A stretch of DNA of 64,000 bases from CAVQLX01 sp963811605 (GTDB taxonomy: Bacteria > Desulfobacterota > Binatia > DP-6). Made by a program: the position numbers and the translations under genes. The stretch spans positions 1 through 64,000 of the forward strand of contig CAWESA010000022.1 of NCBI GenBank assembly GCA_963811605.1, in the 5' to 3' direction. The notes beneath the pieces were generated by a model. That model made no database searches. It had not been told where the DNA came from and saw nothing but the letters and a program-made list of their open reading frames with translations. Shown here one piece after another: positions 52,474 through 61,076 of this stretch (position 1 is the first letter of the stretch; each line of letters starts with the position of its first letter).

Positions 52474-53526
52474 TCAGCCCGCCTTCCGCTGGCGGACCGT
52501 GTCGGCGGTGTCGAGGAGCCGGAAGACGGCGCGCTCGATGCCGCGCAGACGGGGCACCGCGCGCCGGCCTGTCGGGGCGCCATCGGGGAGATCCCGGCCG
52601 CGCTCGAACGCCTCGAGGACGATGGGATGGATGTAGCACCTCCGGCACACGGCAGGCGTGTTGCGGAGCTGGCGCGCCACCGCCGCCACCGTTTCTACAA
52701 TCGCGCGCCGCGCGTCGGTCCGGTCGGGCGGCGCGGGCCGAGTCGACAGATACCGGGCCGCGAGGATCGTGCCGGCCCACGTCCGGAAGTCCTTGGCCGT
52801 GAAGTCGCCCCCCGTGACTTCGCGCAGGTAGGCGTTGACGTCCTCGGACGTGACCCCGCGCACCGTGCCGTCGGCATCGAGGTACTGGAAGAGCTCCTGT
52901 CCCGGCAGCTCCTGGCAGGAGCGAACGATGCGTGCGAGGCGACGATCGGCGACGTCGACCTCGTGCACGCGTCCGCCCTTGCCGCGGAAGCGGAGGCGAA
53001 ATCCTCCGGGCCGCATCGTGCAGTGCCGGTCGCGCAGCGTGGTGAGCCCGAAGCTGCCGTTGGTTCGCGTGTATTCCTGGTTGCCGACGCGAACGGAGGT
53101 TGTTTCCAGCAGGCGCACGATGGTCGCGAGCACCTTCTGGCGGTCGAGCTCCGCGCGCTTCAGATCGCGGCCGACGCGTGCGCGGAGCACCGGCAGGCGC
53201 TGCGCGAAGTCCTTCAGCCGGTCGTACTTGTTCTCGTCTCGCGCCTGCCGCCACTCGGCGTGGTAGCGGTACTGCTTTCGCTGCCTGGCGTCGTAGCCGG
53301 TGGCCTGGATGTGGCCGTCCGCGCGCTCGCATATCCAGACGCGAATCCAGGCGGGAGGAATGGCCAGCGCCCGGATGCGGGCAAGGGTGTGGCGGTCGCC
53401 AAGCGGCCGGCCATCCGCCCGCACGTATCGGAAGCCCGTTCCGCAGCGGAAGCGCCGGATCCCGGGGGTCGAATCGGTCACCCAGCGCAGCCCGGCCGAG
53501 CGCGCATCGGCCATTGCAGGCGTCAT
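52474..53526 (-). CDS. DNA topoisomerase IB
   Basis: A 350-residue poxvirus-like type IB topoisomerase. The N-terminal domain (RRFRCGTGFRYVRADGRPLG, then ALAIPPAWIRVWICERADGH) and the catalytic core (VRVGNQEYTRTNGSFGLTTL, DFTAKDFRTWAGTILAA) are typical. The catalytic tyrosine is Tyr298 in CRRCYIHPIVLEAF. It relaxes supercoils through a 3'-phosphotyrosine. The start could be ATG 53526 or ATG 53514. It heads the minus-strand run TopoIB-Ku-DUF72-membrane peptide-metallothionein. Confidence 0.95.
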   Translation of the reverse strand: MTPAMADARSAGLRWVTDSTPGIRRFRCGTGFRYVRADGRPLGDRHTLARIRALAIPPAWIRVWICERADGHIQATGYDARQRKQYRYHAEWRQARDENKYDRLKDFAQRLPVLRARVGRDLKRAELDRQKVLATIVRLLETTSVRVGNQEYTRTNGSFGLTTLRDRHCTMRPGGFRLRFRGKGGRVHEVDVADRRLARIVRSCQELPGQELFQYLDADGTVRGVTSEDVNAYLREVTGGDFTAKDFRTWAGTILAARYLSTRPAPPDRTDARRAIVETVAAVARQLRNTPAVCRRCYIHPIVLEAFERGRDLPDGAPTGRRAVPRLRGIERAVFRLLDTADTVRQRKAG

Positions 53527-53593
53527 GCGCGGGGAGGAGCACGCAAGCTTCGTGCCGCCTCGGTGAGTGGCACGCAGATGGCTTGTGGAGGGC

Positions 53594-55783
53594 ATGCTTC
53601 TGCAGGACGAGCGGGACCCGAACGAATCTCCACCGGCGCGATCTGCGCCGGTCGCCAGGAACCGTCCGTGGCGTCGCTGGCTCATCGCCATCGTCGCGGT
53701 GTTCGCGATCGTCTGGGTGATCGACCGTCTGGTGGTCGCGCGCATCGGCGAGCCTCTGCGCCACTATCTCGAGCGCCGCGTGAACGCTGCGCTCACCGGA
53801 TACACCGTCAGCATCGGCGCTCTGGATCTCCACATCCTCGGGCTGGCGGTCGACCTGCAGGACGTCACGCTGGTCCAGAACGCGCGCCCTTCCCCTCCGG
53901 TCCTCAGCCTGCCGAGCTGGCGCACGAGCATCGAGTGGCGCGGGCTCCTGTCGCTGGCGCTGGTCGCCGACACGACGTTCCGGCAGCCGCGGGTGTTCAT
54001 CACGCTCGAACAGGGTGCGCAGGAGGCGAAGGATCCCGTCCCCGTCGCCGACCACGGGTGGCAGGACGCGCTGCAGGCGGTCTACCCGCTCAAGATCAAC
54101 ACGCTGCGCATTCTCGACGGCGACATCGCATACTACGACGTCGGCAACGTGCCGCCGCTCGAGCTCGAGCACGTCTACTTCCGCGCCTCCAACATCCGCA
54201 ACGTGCGCTCGTCGGCGGGTCAGTACCCGTCGCCCGTCGAGCTCACCGCTTCGGTCCTGACGGGGAAGCTGACGGCCAACGGGCGCGCGGATTTTCTCGC
54301 CAAGCCGAACCCGACGCTCGACACCGAGTTCGCGCTGCGCGACGCCGACCTCGTTCCCATCGCGCCGATGGCCCGGCGCTACGACCTCACCATCAAGCAG
54401 GGCACGGTGGGCGTCGCGGGCCACGTCGTCCTCGAGGAGAAGCAGAGCACGTTCGACCTGTCGCATGTGGACGTCGCCAGGCCGTCGATCGAGTACGCTC
54501 GTGATCCACATCCGGGTGACCGACCGGTCGAGCAGGCGGTGGTCGCCGCGAACGAGGCCGCCGAGAAGCCCGGCGTCCGCGTCGATGTCGATGACGTCCA
54601 CGTCCGCGACGGAACCCTGGAGCTCAAGGTGGACGCGCTGCGCAGCGCTGACGGGAAGACGGTGTACGCGGAGGCGAAGGAGCTGCCACCGCTGCGGCTG
54701 GAGGGTCTGAGCGTCCACGCCACCAACATCAGCAGCGAACCGCGTCCGCCATCTTCCCCCACGCACTTCGAGGTCGAATCCAGGATCTTCTCCGACGGCC
54801 GTCTCGCCGTGACGGGGACGATCGAGCCGCATGCCGAGCCGAGACCGACGATGGTGGCCGACTTCGACCTGCGCGACGTCCACCTGGCGCCCTTCGCATC
54901 GGTCGTCCGCCACTGGGCGTTCGAGCTGTCGAGCGGCACGCTGGCGGGAAATGGCCGGCTCGACATCGGTCCCGACCAGGCGGCGCTCGTCCTCCACAAG
55001 GTCCTGGTGGCGGACCCGTCCGTTTCCTACGTGCAGCGCACTGGAAAGGACGAGGAACGGCTCGAAAAGGTGACCAGGGCGACGACCGACGCGGAGGCGA
55101 AGCCCGGCTTCCGGCTCGACGTCGAGGACGCACGCATGCGCGGCGGCACCTTCACCTTCGACGACGTGACCACCGACCCGCCATACCGCCTCGCGTTCAC
55201 CCACTCCGACCTGGACATCCGCGGATTCAGCAACCAGGAATCCAGGCGCCGCGGCAAGGCGTCGCTGCGCGGTCACTTCATGGAGAGCGGGATCGCGACC
55301 ATCGACGCGTCGTTCGCGAGCGGAGCGCGGAGCCCGGACTTCAACATGGGTGTCCGGCTCGAGGAGACCAAGCTGGTCGAGCTGAACGATCTCCTTCGGG
55401 CGCAAGCGGGATTCGACGTGGCCAGCGGGCTGTTCTCGTTCTACAGCCAGATCGCCGTGCGCGACGGGCACGTCGATGGCTACGTGAAGCCGTTCTTCAA
55501 GGACCTCGACGTCTACGACCGCAAGCAGGACTCGAAGAAGCCGATCACTCGCCAGGCGTACGAAGCGCTGGTCGGGGCCGCCGGGACCGTGCTCGAGAAC
55601 CGCCTCAACGATCAGATCGCCACCCGGGCCGATCTGTCCGGGCCCGTGGAGCATCCCCAGGCGCCGACGTGGCAGATCGTCGTCGGTCTGGTGAAGAACG
55701 CCTTCTGGCGAGCGTTGCTGCCAGGACTGGACTCGGCGCGGCGTGGTTCCGCGGAGTCGCGGTCGCTGCCGTCGCCGCCGTGA
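53594..55783 (+). CDS. DUF748 / AsmA-like envelope protein
   Basis: A 729-residue protein. An N-terminal transmembrane anchor (WRRWLIAIVAVFAIVWVIDR) is followed by a long periplasmic beta-rich region: LHILGLAVDLQDVTLVQNAR, RPSIEYARDPH and repeated VEDARMRGG-type modules characteristic of DUF748. Such AsmA-like proteins form elongated grooves that carry lipids between the membranes. The C-terminus (ITRQAYEALVGAAGTVLENR, then FWRALLPGL) is also conserved. Start ATG 53594 is chosen; GTG 53567 is an alternative. Confidence 0.85.
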   Translation: MLLQDERDPNESPPARSAPVARNRPWRRWLIAIVAVFAIVWVIDRLVVARIGEPLRHYLERRVNAALTGYTVSIGALDLHILGLAVDLQDVTLVQNARPSPPVLSLPSWRTSIEWRGLLSLALVADTTFRQPRVFITLEQGAQEAKDPVPVADHGWQDALQAVYPLKINTLRILDGDIAYYDVGNVPPLELEHVYFRASNIRNVRSSAGQYPSPVELTASVLTGKLTANGRADFLAKPNPTLDTEFALRDADLVPIAPMARRYDLTIKQGTVGVAGHVVLEEKQSTFDLSHVDVARPSIEYARDPHPGDRPVEQAVVAANEAAEKPGVRVDVDDVHVRDGTLELKVDALRSADGKTVYAEAKELPPLRLEGLSVHATNISSEPRPPSSPTHFEVESRIFSDGRLAVTGTIEPHAEPRPTMVADFDLRDVHLAPFASVVRHWAFELSSGTLAGNGRLDIGPDQAALVLHKVLVADPSVSYVQRTGKDEERLEKVTRATTDAEAKPGFRLDVEDARMRGGTFTFDDVTTDPPYRLAFTHSDLDIRGFSNQESRRRGKASLRGHFMESGIATIDASFASGARSPDFNMGVRLEETKLVELNDLLRAQAGFDVASGLFSFYSQIAVRDGHVDGYVKPFFKDLDVYDRKQDSKKPITRQAYEALVGAAGTVLENRLNDQIATRADLSGPVEHPQAPTWQIVVGLVKNAFWRALLPGLDSARRGSAESRSLPSPP

Positions 55784-56071
55784 CCGCACATCGCGCCCGG
55801 ATCGGCCGGGACACTCCACCTGCTGGCGCCGGTGTGCAGACATTGCGGCTGCCGCATCGTTGGGACCGCGCCGCATTGTTCCTTTTGCACGCCTTCCTGC
55901 CCCCGGAGCGGGTCGTGGCCGCTCGGGTGCTGGTGGAGCTGGAGGGCCCGGGCGCGGGCACGAAACCTGCTCCGGACGTCTGGCACGCGGAAGCATCGAC
56001 GAACGCTTCGACGACGCGTCTCGACGCCGATCGCGATTGCGCGTGTGCAGGGTCCGCGACGGGAGGTGGCC

Positions 56072-56485
56072 ATGGCCAAGCGAGCACGGAAGACAGGCAG
56101 CAGAAAGACCGCGGGCAGGAAGTACGGCGAGAAGGCTCGGCGTACGGTCGAGTCGGCGATGCGACGCAAGAAGCGCGGCACGCTCAAGAGCGGCCGCAGC
56201 GGTCGTACCGTCAAGAGCCGCAAGCAGGCGATCGCCATCGGTCTCTCCGAGGCGCGCGAGAAGGGCGCGAAGGTCCCGCCGCGGCCGTCACGGCGCGCGG
56301 CGGCGAGTCGCAAGAAGAAGAGGAGTAGATCGCTCCGAGGCGTGACGTGCGTTGCCGGACCGGGGCCGGCAACCCGTCACTCCTCGAGCTCGCCGTCCCC
56401 CCTGGTGCTCGCCGGCTCGCGCGCCGCGGCGCCGGCTGGCGCAACCGCTGGCCCGCGGGCACGATTCGCGGCCGTGCCACGTTGA
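56072..56485 (+). CDS. DUF6496 Lys/Arg-rich protein with extended tail
   Basis: GGGAGGTGG precedes ATG 56072. The first 85 residues are very basic, with the DUF6496 core LKSGRSGRTVKSRKQAIAIG followed by LSEAREKGAKVP. The normal family ends in a Lys-rich tail at about residue 85, and such a tail is visible here (SRKKKRSR), but no stop follows, so the frame runs on for 50 residues of Ser/Pro/Ala low complexity. A lost stop codon is likely. Probably a small stress or nucleoid-associated protein; role unknown. Confidence 0.75.
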   Translation: MAKRARKTGSRKTAGRKYGEKARRTVESAMRRKKRGTLKSGRSGRTVKSRKQAIAIGLSEAREKGAKVPPRPSRRAAASRKKKRSRSLRGVTCVAGPGPATRHSSSSPSPLVLAGSRAAAPAGATAGPRARFAAVPR

Positions 56486-56520
56486 CCCTGCGTCGAACCG
56501 CGGGGTATCCCCCCCGGGCC

Positions 56521-57951
56521 GTGACGAACGACCGTCCACCCCTCGGCGTCGGCACCAAGGTCCTCTACGGACTGGGCGCCGTCGCATTCGGCGTAAAGGA
56601 CAACGGCTTCTCGTTCTTCCTCCTGCTCTACTACAACCAGGTGCTCGGACTGCCCCAGTCGTGGGTCGGCCTCGGCATCATGCTCGCGCTCGTCGGCGAT
56701 GCCGTGTTCGACCCGGTCGTGGGCTACCTGTCCGACCACCTGCATTCGCGCTGGGGCCGCCGCCATCCCTTCCTGTACGCGTCGGCCATCCCGGTCGCGA
56801 TCTCGTACTGGTTCCTGTGGAATCCCCCCTCCGGTCTCTCGCAGGAGTCGTTGTTCGCGTACTTCCTGGTGGTCGCGGTGCTGGTGCGGATTTTCGTCGC
56901 CGTGAACGAGATCCCGAGCGCCTCGCTCGTGCCCGAGCTGACCGACCACTACGACGATCGCACGTCGATCCTGAGCTATCGCTTCTTCTTCGGCTGGTGG
57001 GGCGGCCTCGCCATGACGGTCCTCGCATACGCCGTCTTTCTCCAGCCCGACGCCACGCATCCCGTCGGTGTGCTCAACCCTGCGGGGTACGGCGGCTACG
57101 GGTTGGCCGCCTCGCTCACCATGTTGGTCGCCATCGTGGTGTCGGCGCTCGGCACGCACGCATACATCCCGTACCTGAAGCAGCCGCCGGTGAAGCGGAG
57201 CGTCGGCCTGGGGGGTGCCTTCCGCGAGCTCGGGGAGACGCTCTCCAACCGCTCCTTCCTGGCGCTGTTCTGCGCCAGCATCTTCGGCGCCATGGCCGGC
57301 GGGCTGATCGCCGCGCTCGCGATCTACATCAACACGTACTTCTGGGAGCTGACGTCGAGCCAGATCTCGGTGCTGGTGCTTGGCTACTTCGTGTCCGCCA
57401 TCCTGGCCGTTGCGATCGCACCCGGGCTGTCGCGCCGCATCGGGAAGAAGCGGGCGGCGATCGCGACCTCGCTGGCCGCAATCCTGATCGGTCCGGCGCC
57501 CGTCGCGCTCCGTCTGGCGGGCTGGTTCCCGCCCAACGGCGCGCCGGCGCTCCTGCCTCTGCTGTTCATGTTCGGCACCGTGACCATAGCGCTGATGATC
57601 ATGTCGGGCATTCTCACGTCGTCGATGGTCGCGGACATCGTCGAGGACAGCGAGGTGGTGACGGGTCGCCGCTCGGAAGGCGTCTTCGTCGCAGCCAATA
57701 GCTTCGTGCAGAAGGCGGTGTCGGGAATCGGCATATTCGCGTCGAGCCTCCTCCTCGGCGCGATCGGCTTCCCGCGTGATGCCAAGCCCGGGCAGATCGA
57801 TCCCGAGGTGGTGCATCGGCTCGGCCTGGTCTACGCCCCGGCCATCGTCGTTCTCTACCTGATCGCCCTCGCCTTCCTGGCGACCTATCGCATCAGCCGG
57901 AGCACCCACGAGGACAACCTGAGGCGTTTGGCGGAATCCAGGCGGTCCTGA
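56521..57951 (+). CDS. MFS transporter, GPH (MelB-like) family
   Basis: A 476-residue polytopic membrane protein with about 12 transmembrane segments. The conserved GPH loop between TM2 and TM3 reads FDPVVGYLSDHLHSRWGRRH, with the DxxxG and RWGRR residues. NEIPSASLVPELTDHYDDRT is the other family signature. GPH members couple sugar or glucuronide uptake to cations. The GTG at 56521 gives a normal start; upstream codons in frame look non-coding. Substrate unknown. Confidence 0.9.
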   Translation: MTNDRPPLGVGTKVLYGLGAVAFGVKDNGFSFFLLLYYNQVLGLPQSWVGLGIMLALVGDAVFDPVVGYLSDHLHSRWGRRHPFLYASAIPVAISYWFLWNPPSGLSQESLFAYFLVVAVLVRIFVAVNEIPSASLVPELTDHYDDRTSILSYRFFFGWWGGLAMTVLAYAVFLQPDATHPVGVLNPAGYGGYGLAASLTMLVAIVVSALGTHAYIPYLKQPPVKRSVGLGGAFRELGETLSNRSFLALFCASIFGAMAGGLIAALAIYINTYFWELTSSQISVLVLGYFVSAILAVAIAPGLSRRIGKKRAAIATSLAAILIGPAPVALRLAGWFPPNGAPALLPLLFMFGTVTIALMIMSGILTSSMVADIVEDSEVVTGRRSEGVFVAANSFVQKAVSGIGIFASSLLLGAIGFPRDAKPGQIDPEVVHRLGLVYAPAIVVLYLIALAFLATYRISRSTHEDNLRRLAESRRS

Positions 57952-57957
57952 CGATCA

Positions 57958-57970
57958 AAACAGGCTGTTT
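57958..57970. repeat. Short inverted repeat AAACAG-G-CTGTTT
   Basis: A perfect 6-bp inverted repeat around one central base, 6 bp after the transporter stop and just before the terminator-like hairpin. Too short to form a stable hairpin by itself. It may be a protein-binding site. Confidence 0.4.
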
Positions 57971-57972
57971 CC

Positions 57973-57996
57973 TGCCCGAATTCGGGCAAATCTTTT
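57973..57996 (+). terminator. Rho-independent terminator after the MFS transporter
   Basis: TGCCCGAATTCGGGCA is a perfect 16-bp palindrome that folds into a 6-bp GC-rich stem with an AATT loop, followed by AATCTTTT. Position and T-run fit intrinsic termination of the transporter transcript. A palindromic operator is the alternative reading. Confidence 0.55.
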
Positions 57997-58032
57997 GCCT
58001 TCCGGCGCTCCAGAGGCTAATCCGGGCCGCAC

Positions 58033-58299
58033 ATGGAGCGTCCCGTCGCCGACCTCCTGAGCCACCTCGCCCGCGTGACGCCCCTGTCCGAGGCGGCCGC
58101 CGCCCGGCTGATGGACGAGGTCCTGGCCTACTTCTCGGAATCGGTCGAGGAGTTCGTCACCCGGCGGCACCGCGAGCTGCAGGCCGAGGACCTCTCCAAC
58201 GACGGCATCTTCGCGCGCGTCGAGGCCGAGCTGCGCCAGCGGCGCTTCGCGGCCCCGGCGCTCAGCCGTCGCCAGATCCGCCGCCTCATCTACGGCTGA
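58033..58299 (+). CDS. Small helical protein upstream of glmS, function unknown
   Basis: An 88-residue all-alpha protein with amphipathic helices (LSEAAAARLMDEVLAYFSES, then VEEFVTRRHRELQAEDLSND) and a C-terminal basic helix (ALSRRQIRRLIYG). Codon use is like the neighbours. It lies 15 bp before glmS in the same direction, so the two are probably co-transcribed. I do not recognise the family; a regulator or stress-binding protein is possible. Confidence 0.75.
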   Translation: MERPVADLLSHLARVTPLSEAAAARLMDEVLAYFSESVEEFVTRRHRELQAEDLSNDGIFARVEAELRQRRFAAPALSRRQIRRLIYG

Positions 58300-58314
58300 G
58301 AAGGGAGTTCCAGC

Positions 58315-60135
58315 ATGTGTGGCATCGTCGGCTACGTGGGAGGGCAGGACGGCGTCCCGATCCTGCTCGCGGGACTGCACCGCCTCGAGTACCGCGGCTA
58401 TGACTCGGCGGGGATTGCCGTGCTCACGCGCAGCGGCCTCAAGGTGCACCGGGCCGCCGGGAAGATCGCGCAGCTCGAGAGCCGCCTGCCGAAGCGTCTG
58501 CATGGCGCACCCGGGATCGCGCACACGCGGTGGGCCACGCATGGCGAGCCCAGCGACGTGAACGCCCACCCGCACACGGACTGTTCGGGCGCGCTCGCCA
58601 TCGCGCACAATGGCATCGTGGAGAACGCGACCGAGCTGCGCGCCCAGCTCGAGGGTGCCGGCCACGTCTTCCGCTCGCAGACCGACAGCGAGGTGCTCGC
58701 GCACCTGATCGAAGCCGCAGGAGGCGACGATCTCACGCACGCGGTGCGGACCGCCCTGGCCGCCGTGCGCGGAACATACGGACTGGTGGTCCTGGACGCG
58801 CGCCACCCCGACCGCATCGTGGCGGCGCGCAACGGCAGTCCGATCGTGCTCGGTGTCGGGCAGCGGGAGATGTTCGTCGCGTCGGATGCGGCGGCGCTGG
58901 TCCGGCACACGCGCCAGGTCGTCTACCTCGACGACGGCGAGCTGGCGACGGTGGACGCGGGGGGCTTCCGCACCGTGACGCTGGACGACGAGCCGACCCA
59001 GAAGAGCCTGGCGTCGGTGTCGTGGGGACACGAGGCGTACGATCGCGGCGCGTTCCCGCATTTCATGGCGAAGGAGATCATGGAGCAGGCCGAAGCGTGC
59101 GAGCGCACCCTCAAGGGGCGCCTGGATGCGCAGTTCGGCACGGCCCATCTCGGTGGCCTGAACCTGGCGGCCCGCGATCTGCTCGCGATCCGTCGCGTCA
59201 AGGTCCTCGGCTGCGGCTCGGCGTACTACGCCGGGATCTCGGGGGCGCACCTGCTCGAGTCGCTCGCGCGCCTGCCGGCCGACGCGGAGCCGGCGTCCGA
59301 GTTCCGCTACCGCAATCCCGTGATCGAGCCCGACGTCCTGTACATCGCCGTCAGCCAGTCGGGAGAGACGGCGGACACGCTTGCCGCCGTGCGCGAGGTC
59401 AAGCGCAAGGGCGGCCGCATCCTCGGCGTCGTCAACGTGGTGGGCAGCACGATCGCGCGCGAATGCGACGGCGGCATCTACCTGCATGCCGGGCCCGAGG
59501 TGTCGGTGTGCTCGACGAAGTCCTTCACCTGCACGCTGGTGGTCTTCGCCCTGCTGGCCCTGCACGTGGGCCGCATCCGTGATCTCTCGCCCGGGCGTGG
59601 CGCGCGCCTGGTGCGCGCGCTCGAGCGCTTGCCGGAGCAGATCGCCACGGTGCTCGGCGACGATGGCGCCGCGCGCGCGCTGGCCGCGACCATCGCGCCG
59701 CGTACCAGCGCGTTCTTCCTGGGGCGTGCCAGCGGCTTCCCGGTCGCGCTCGAGGGCGCGCAGAAGCTGAAGGAGGTGTCCTACATCCACGCCGAGGCCT
59801 ATCCCGCCTCCGAGCTCAAGCACGGGCCGCTGGCGCTGGTCTCGCCGGACACCCCGACCGTGCTCGTGCTGCCACGCGACGAGCTCTACGAGAAGTCCCT
59901 GTCGTCGCTGGAGGAGATCCGCGCGCGCCGAGGACCGGTGATCGCGGTGACGCACGCCGGCGCCCCCGAGCTCGCCGGCAAGGCCGATGTCCTCGTGGTG
60001 CCGGAGACGGAGCCCGAGCTGAATCCCGTGCTCATGACCCTGCCGCTGCAGCTCCTCGCCTACCATGCCGCCGTGGCGCTGGGTCGCGACGTGGATCGAC
60101 CGCGCAACCTCGCCAAGAGCGTGACCGTCGAGTGA
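58315..60135 (+). CDS. glmS: Glucosamine-fructose-6-phosphate aminotransferase GlmS
   Basis: A 606-residue protein with an AAGGGAG ribosome-binding site. The glutaminase domain begins MCGIVGYVGG, where Cys2 is the nucleophile after Met removal, with HRLEYRGYDSAGIAV and HTRWATHGEPSDVNAHPHTD. The two sugar-isomerase domains have LGCGSAYYAGISGAHLLESL and AVSQSGETADTLAAVREVKR, and the C-terminus ends PRNLAKSVTVE. It makes glucosamine-6-phosphate for peptidoglycan and lipopolysaccharide. No glmS riboswitch-like structure fits in the 15-bp gap before it. Confidence 0.98.
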   Translation: MCGIVGYVGGQDGVPILLAGLHRLEYRGYDSAGIAVLTRSGLKVHRAAGKIAQLESRLPKRLHGAPGIAHTRWATHGEPSDVNAHPHTDCSGALAIAHNGIVENATELRAQLEGAGHVFRSQTDSEVLAHLIEAAGGDDLTHAVRTALAAVRGTYGLVVLDARHPDRIVAARNGSPIVLGVGQREMFVASDAAALVRHTRQVVYLDDGELATVDAGGFRTVTLDDEPTQKSLASVSWGHEAYDRGAFPHFMAKEIMEQAEACERTLKGRLDAQFGTAHLGGLNLAARDLLAIRRVKVLGCGSAYYAGISGAHLLESLARLPADAEPASEFRYRNPVIEPDVLYIAVSQSGETADTLAAVREVKRKGGRILGVVNVVGSTIARECDGGIYLHAGPEVSVCSTKSFTCTLVVFALLALHVGRIRDLSPGRGARLVRALERLPEQIATVLGDDGAARALAATIAPRTSAFFLGRASGFPVALEGAQKLKEVSYIHAEAYPASELKHGPLALVSPDTPTVLVLPRDELYEKSLSSLEEIRARRGPVIAVTHAGAPELAGKADVLVVPETEPELNPVLMTLPLQLLAYHAAVALGRDVDRPRNLAKSVTVE

Positions 60136-60191
60136 CGGTGGTGGCGGCGAGGCGCGCCGGCCGCTAGAGTTGCGGCTCCGCACGCGTCGCC

Positions 60192-61034
60192 GTGAGCACA
60201 CCTTTCGATCCACACCCGGTGAATCCGCGCTTCGGTCCTCTGGTGGAGACCCGCCTGCGCGTCGTCACGTGGAACCTCTGGGGTCGCGGGGGTCCGTGGG
60301 AGGCCCGCCTGGAGGCGATCGCGGCCACGCTCCAGGCGGCGCAGCCGGACGTCCTCGCGCTGCAGGAGGTGTGGGAGGACGGCACGCAGGATCAAGCCGC
60401 GATCCTGGGCGCCCGTCTGGGCTGCCAGCACGTGCTACAGGGCCGTCCGACTTCGGGCGGAGTGTCGATCGGGAACGCGATCCTGTCACGCTGGCCGATC
60501 GTCCGCTCCGACCACCGTATGCTGCCTGCGCCGCCAGAGCTCGAGGAGCTGCGCAACGTGCTGCACGCCCACATCGACGGCCCGCGCGGCCCGCTGGACG
60601 TCTACTGCACGCATCTCAACTGGAAGTTCGACCAGAGCCATGTTCGCCAGGAGCAGGTGCGCGCGATCGCGACCCTGGTCGCGACCGCCGCGGACGCGGG
60701 TGCGCCGCCCATCGTGGCCGGCGACTTCAACGCCGTGCCCGACGCCGACGAGATCCGCATGATGACGGGACGCGCCGCGGTGCCCGTCGCCGGACTGGCA
60801 TTCCACGATGCGTGGGAGGCCGCGGGCGACGGAAGTCCGGGCCACACGTGGCTGAACGCGAATCCCTGGGCCCGTCAGGACCTCGAGCCCGACCGCCGCA
60901 TCGACTACGTGTTCGTGGGATTCCCGCGCCGCGGCGGAGTCGGCCACGTCACGTCGTGCCGGCTCATCGGTGCGCCGCTGGACGGGCTGCACCCGTCGGA
61001 TCATCTCGCCGTCCTGGCCGAGATCCGCTACTGA
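60192..61034 (+). CDS. Endonuclease/exonuclease/phosphatase-family hydrolase
   Basis: A 280-residue EEP-fold protein. RVVTWNLWGRGG carries the catalytic Asn, DVLALQEVWEDG the metal-binding Glu, VYCTHLNWK follows, PPIVAGDFNAVPDADEI holds the Asp/Asn pair, and HPSDHLAVLAEIRY is the terminal catalytic SDH motif. The family cleaves phosphodiesters or phosphomonoesters of nucleic acids, lipids or inositol phosphates; the substrate is unknown. Start GTG 60192. No signal peptide. Confidence 0.9.
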   Translation: MSTPFDPHPVNPRFGPLVETRLRVVTWNLWGRGGPWEARLEAIAATLQAAQPDVLALQEVWEDGTQDQAAILGARLGCQHVLQGRPTSGGVSIGNAILSRWPIVRSDHRMLPAPPELEELRNVLHAHIDGPRGPLDVYCTHLNWKFDQSHVRQEQVRAIATLVATAADAGAPPIVAGDFNAVPDADEIRMMTGRAAVPVAGLAFHDAWEAAGDGSPGHTWLNANPWARQDLEPDRRIDYVFVGFPRRGGVGHVTSCRLIGAPLDGLHPSDHLAVLAEIRY

Positions 61035-61076
61035 CGTGTGCGACGCCGTCCACCATCGAGGTGGTCGTCGTCGCGG

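Noticed and set aside
58300..58314. A glmS ribozyme/riboswitch
   Set aside because: Only 15 bp separate the preceding gene from glmS, so the roughly 150-nt structure cannot fit.
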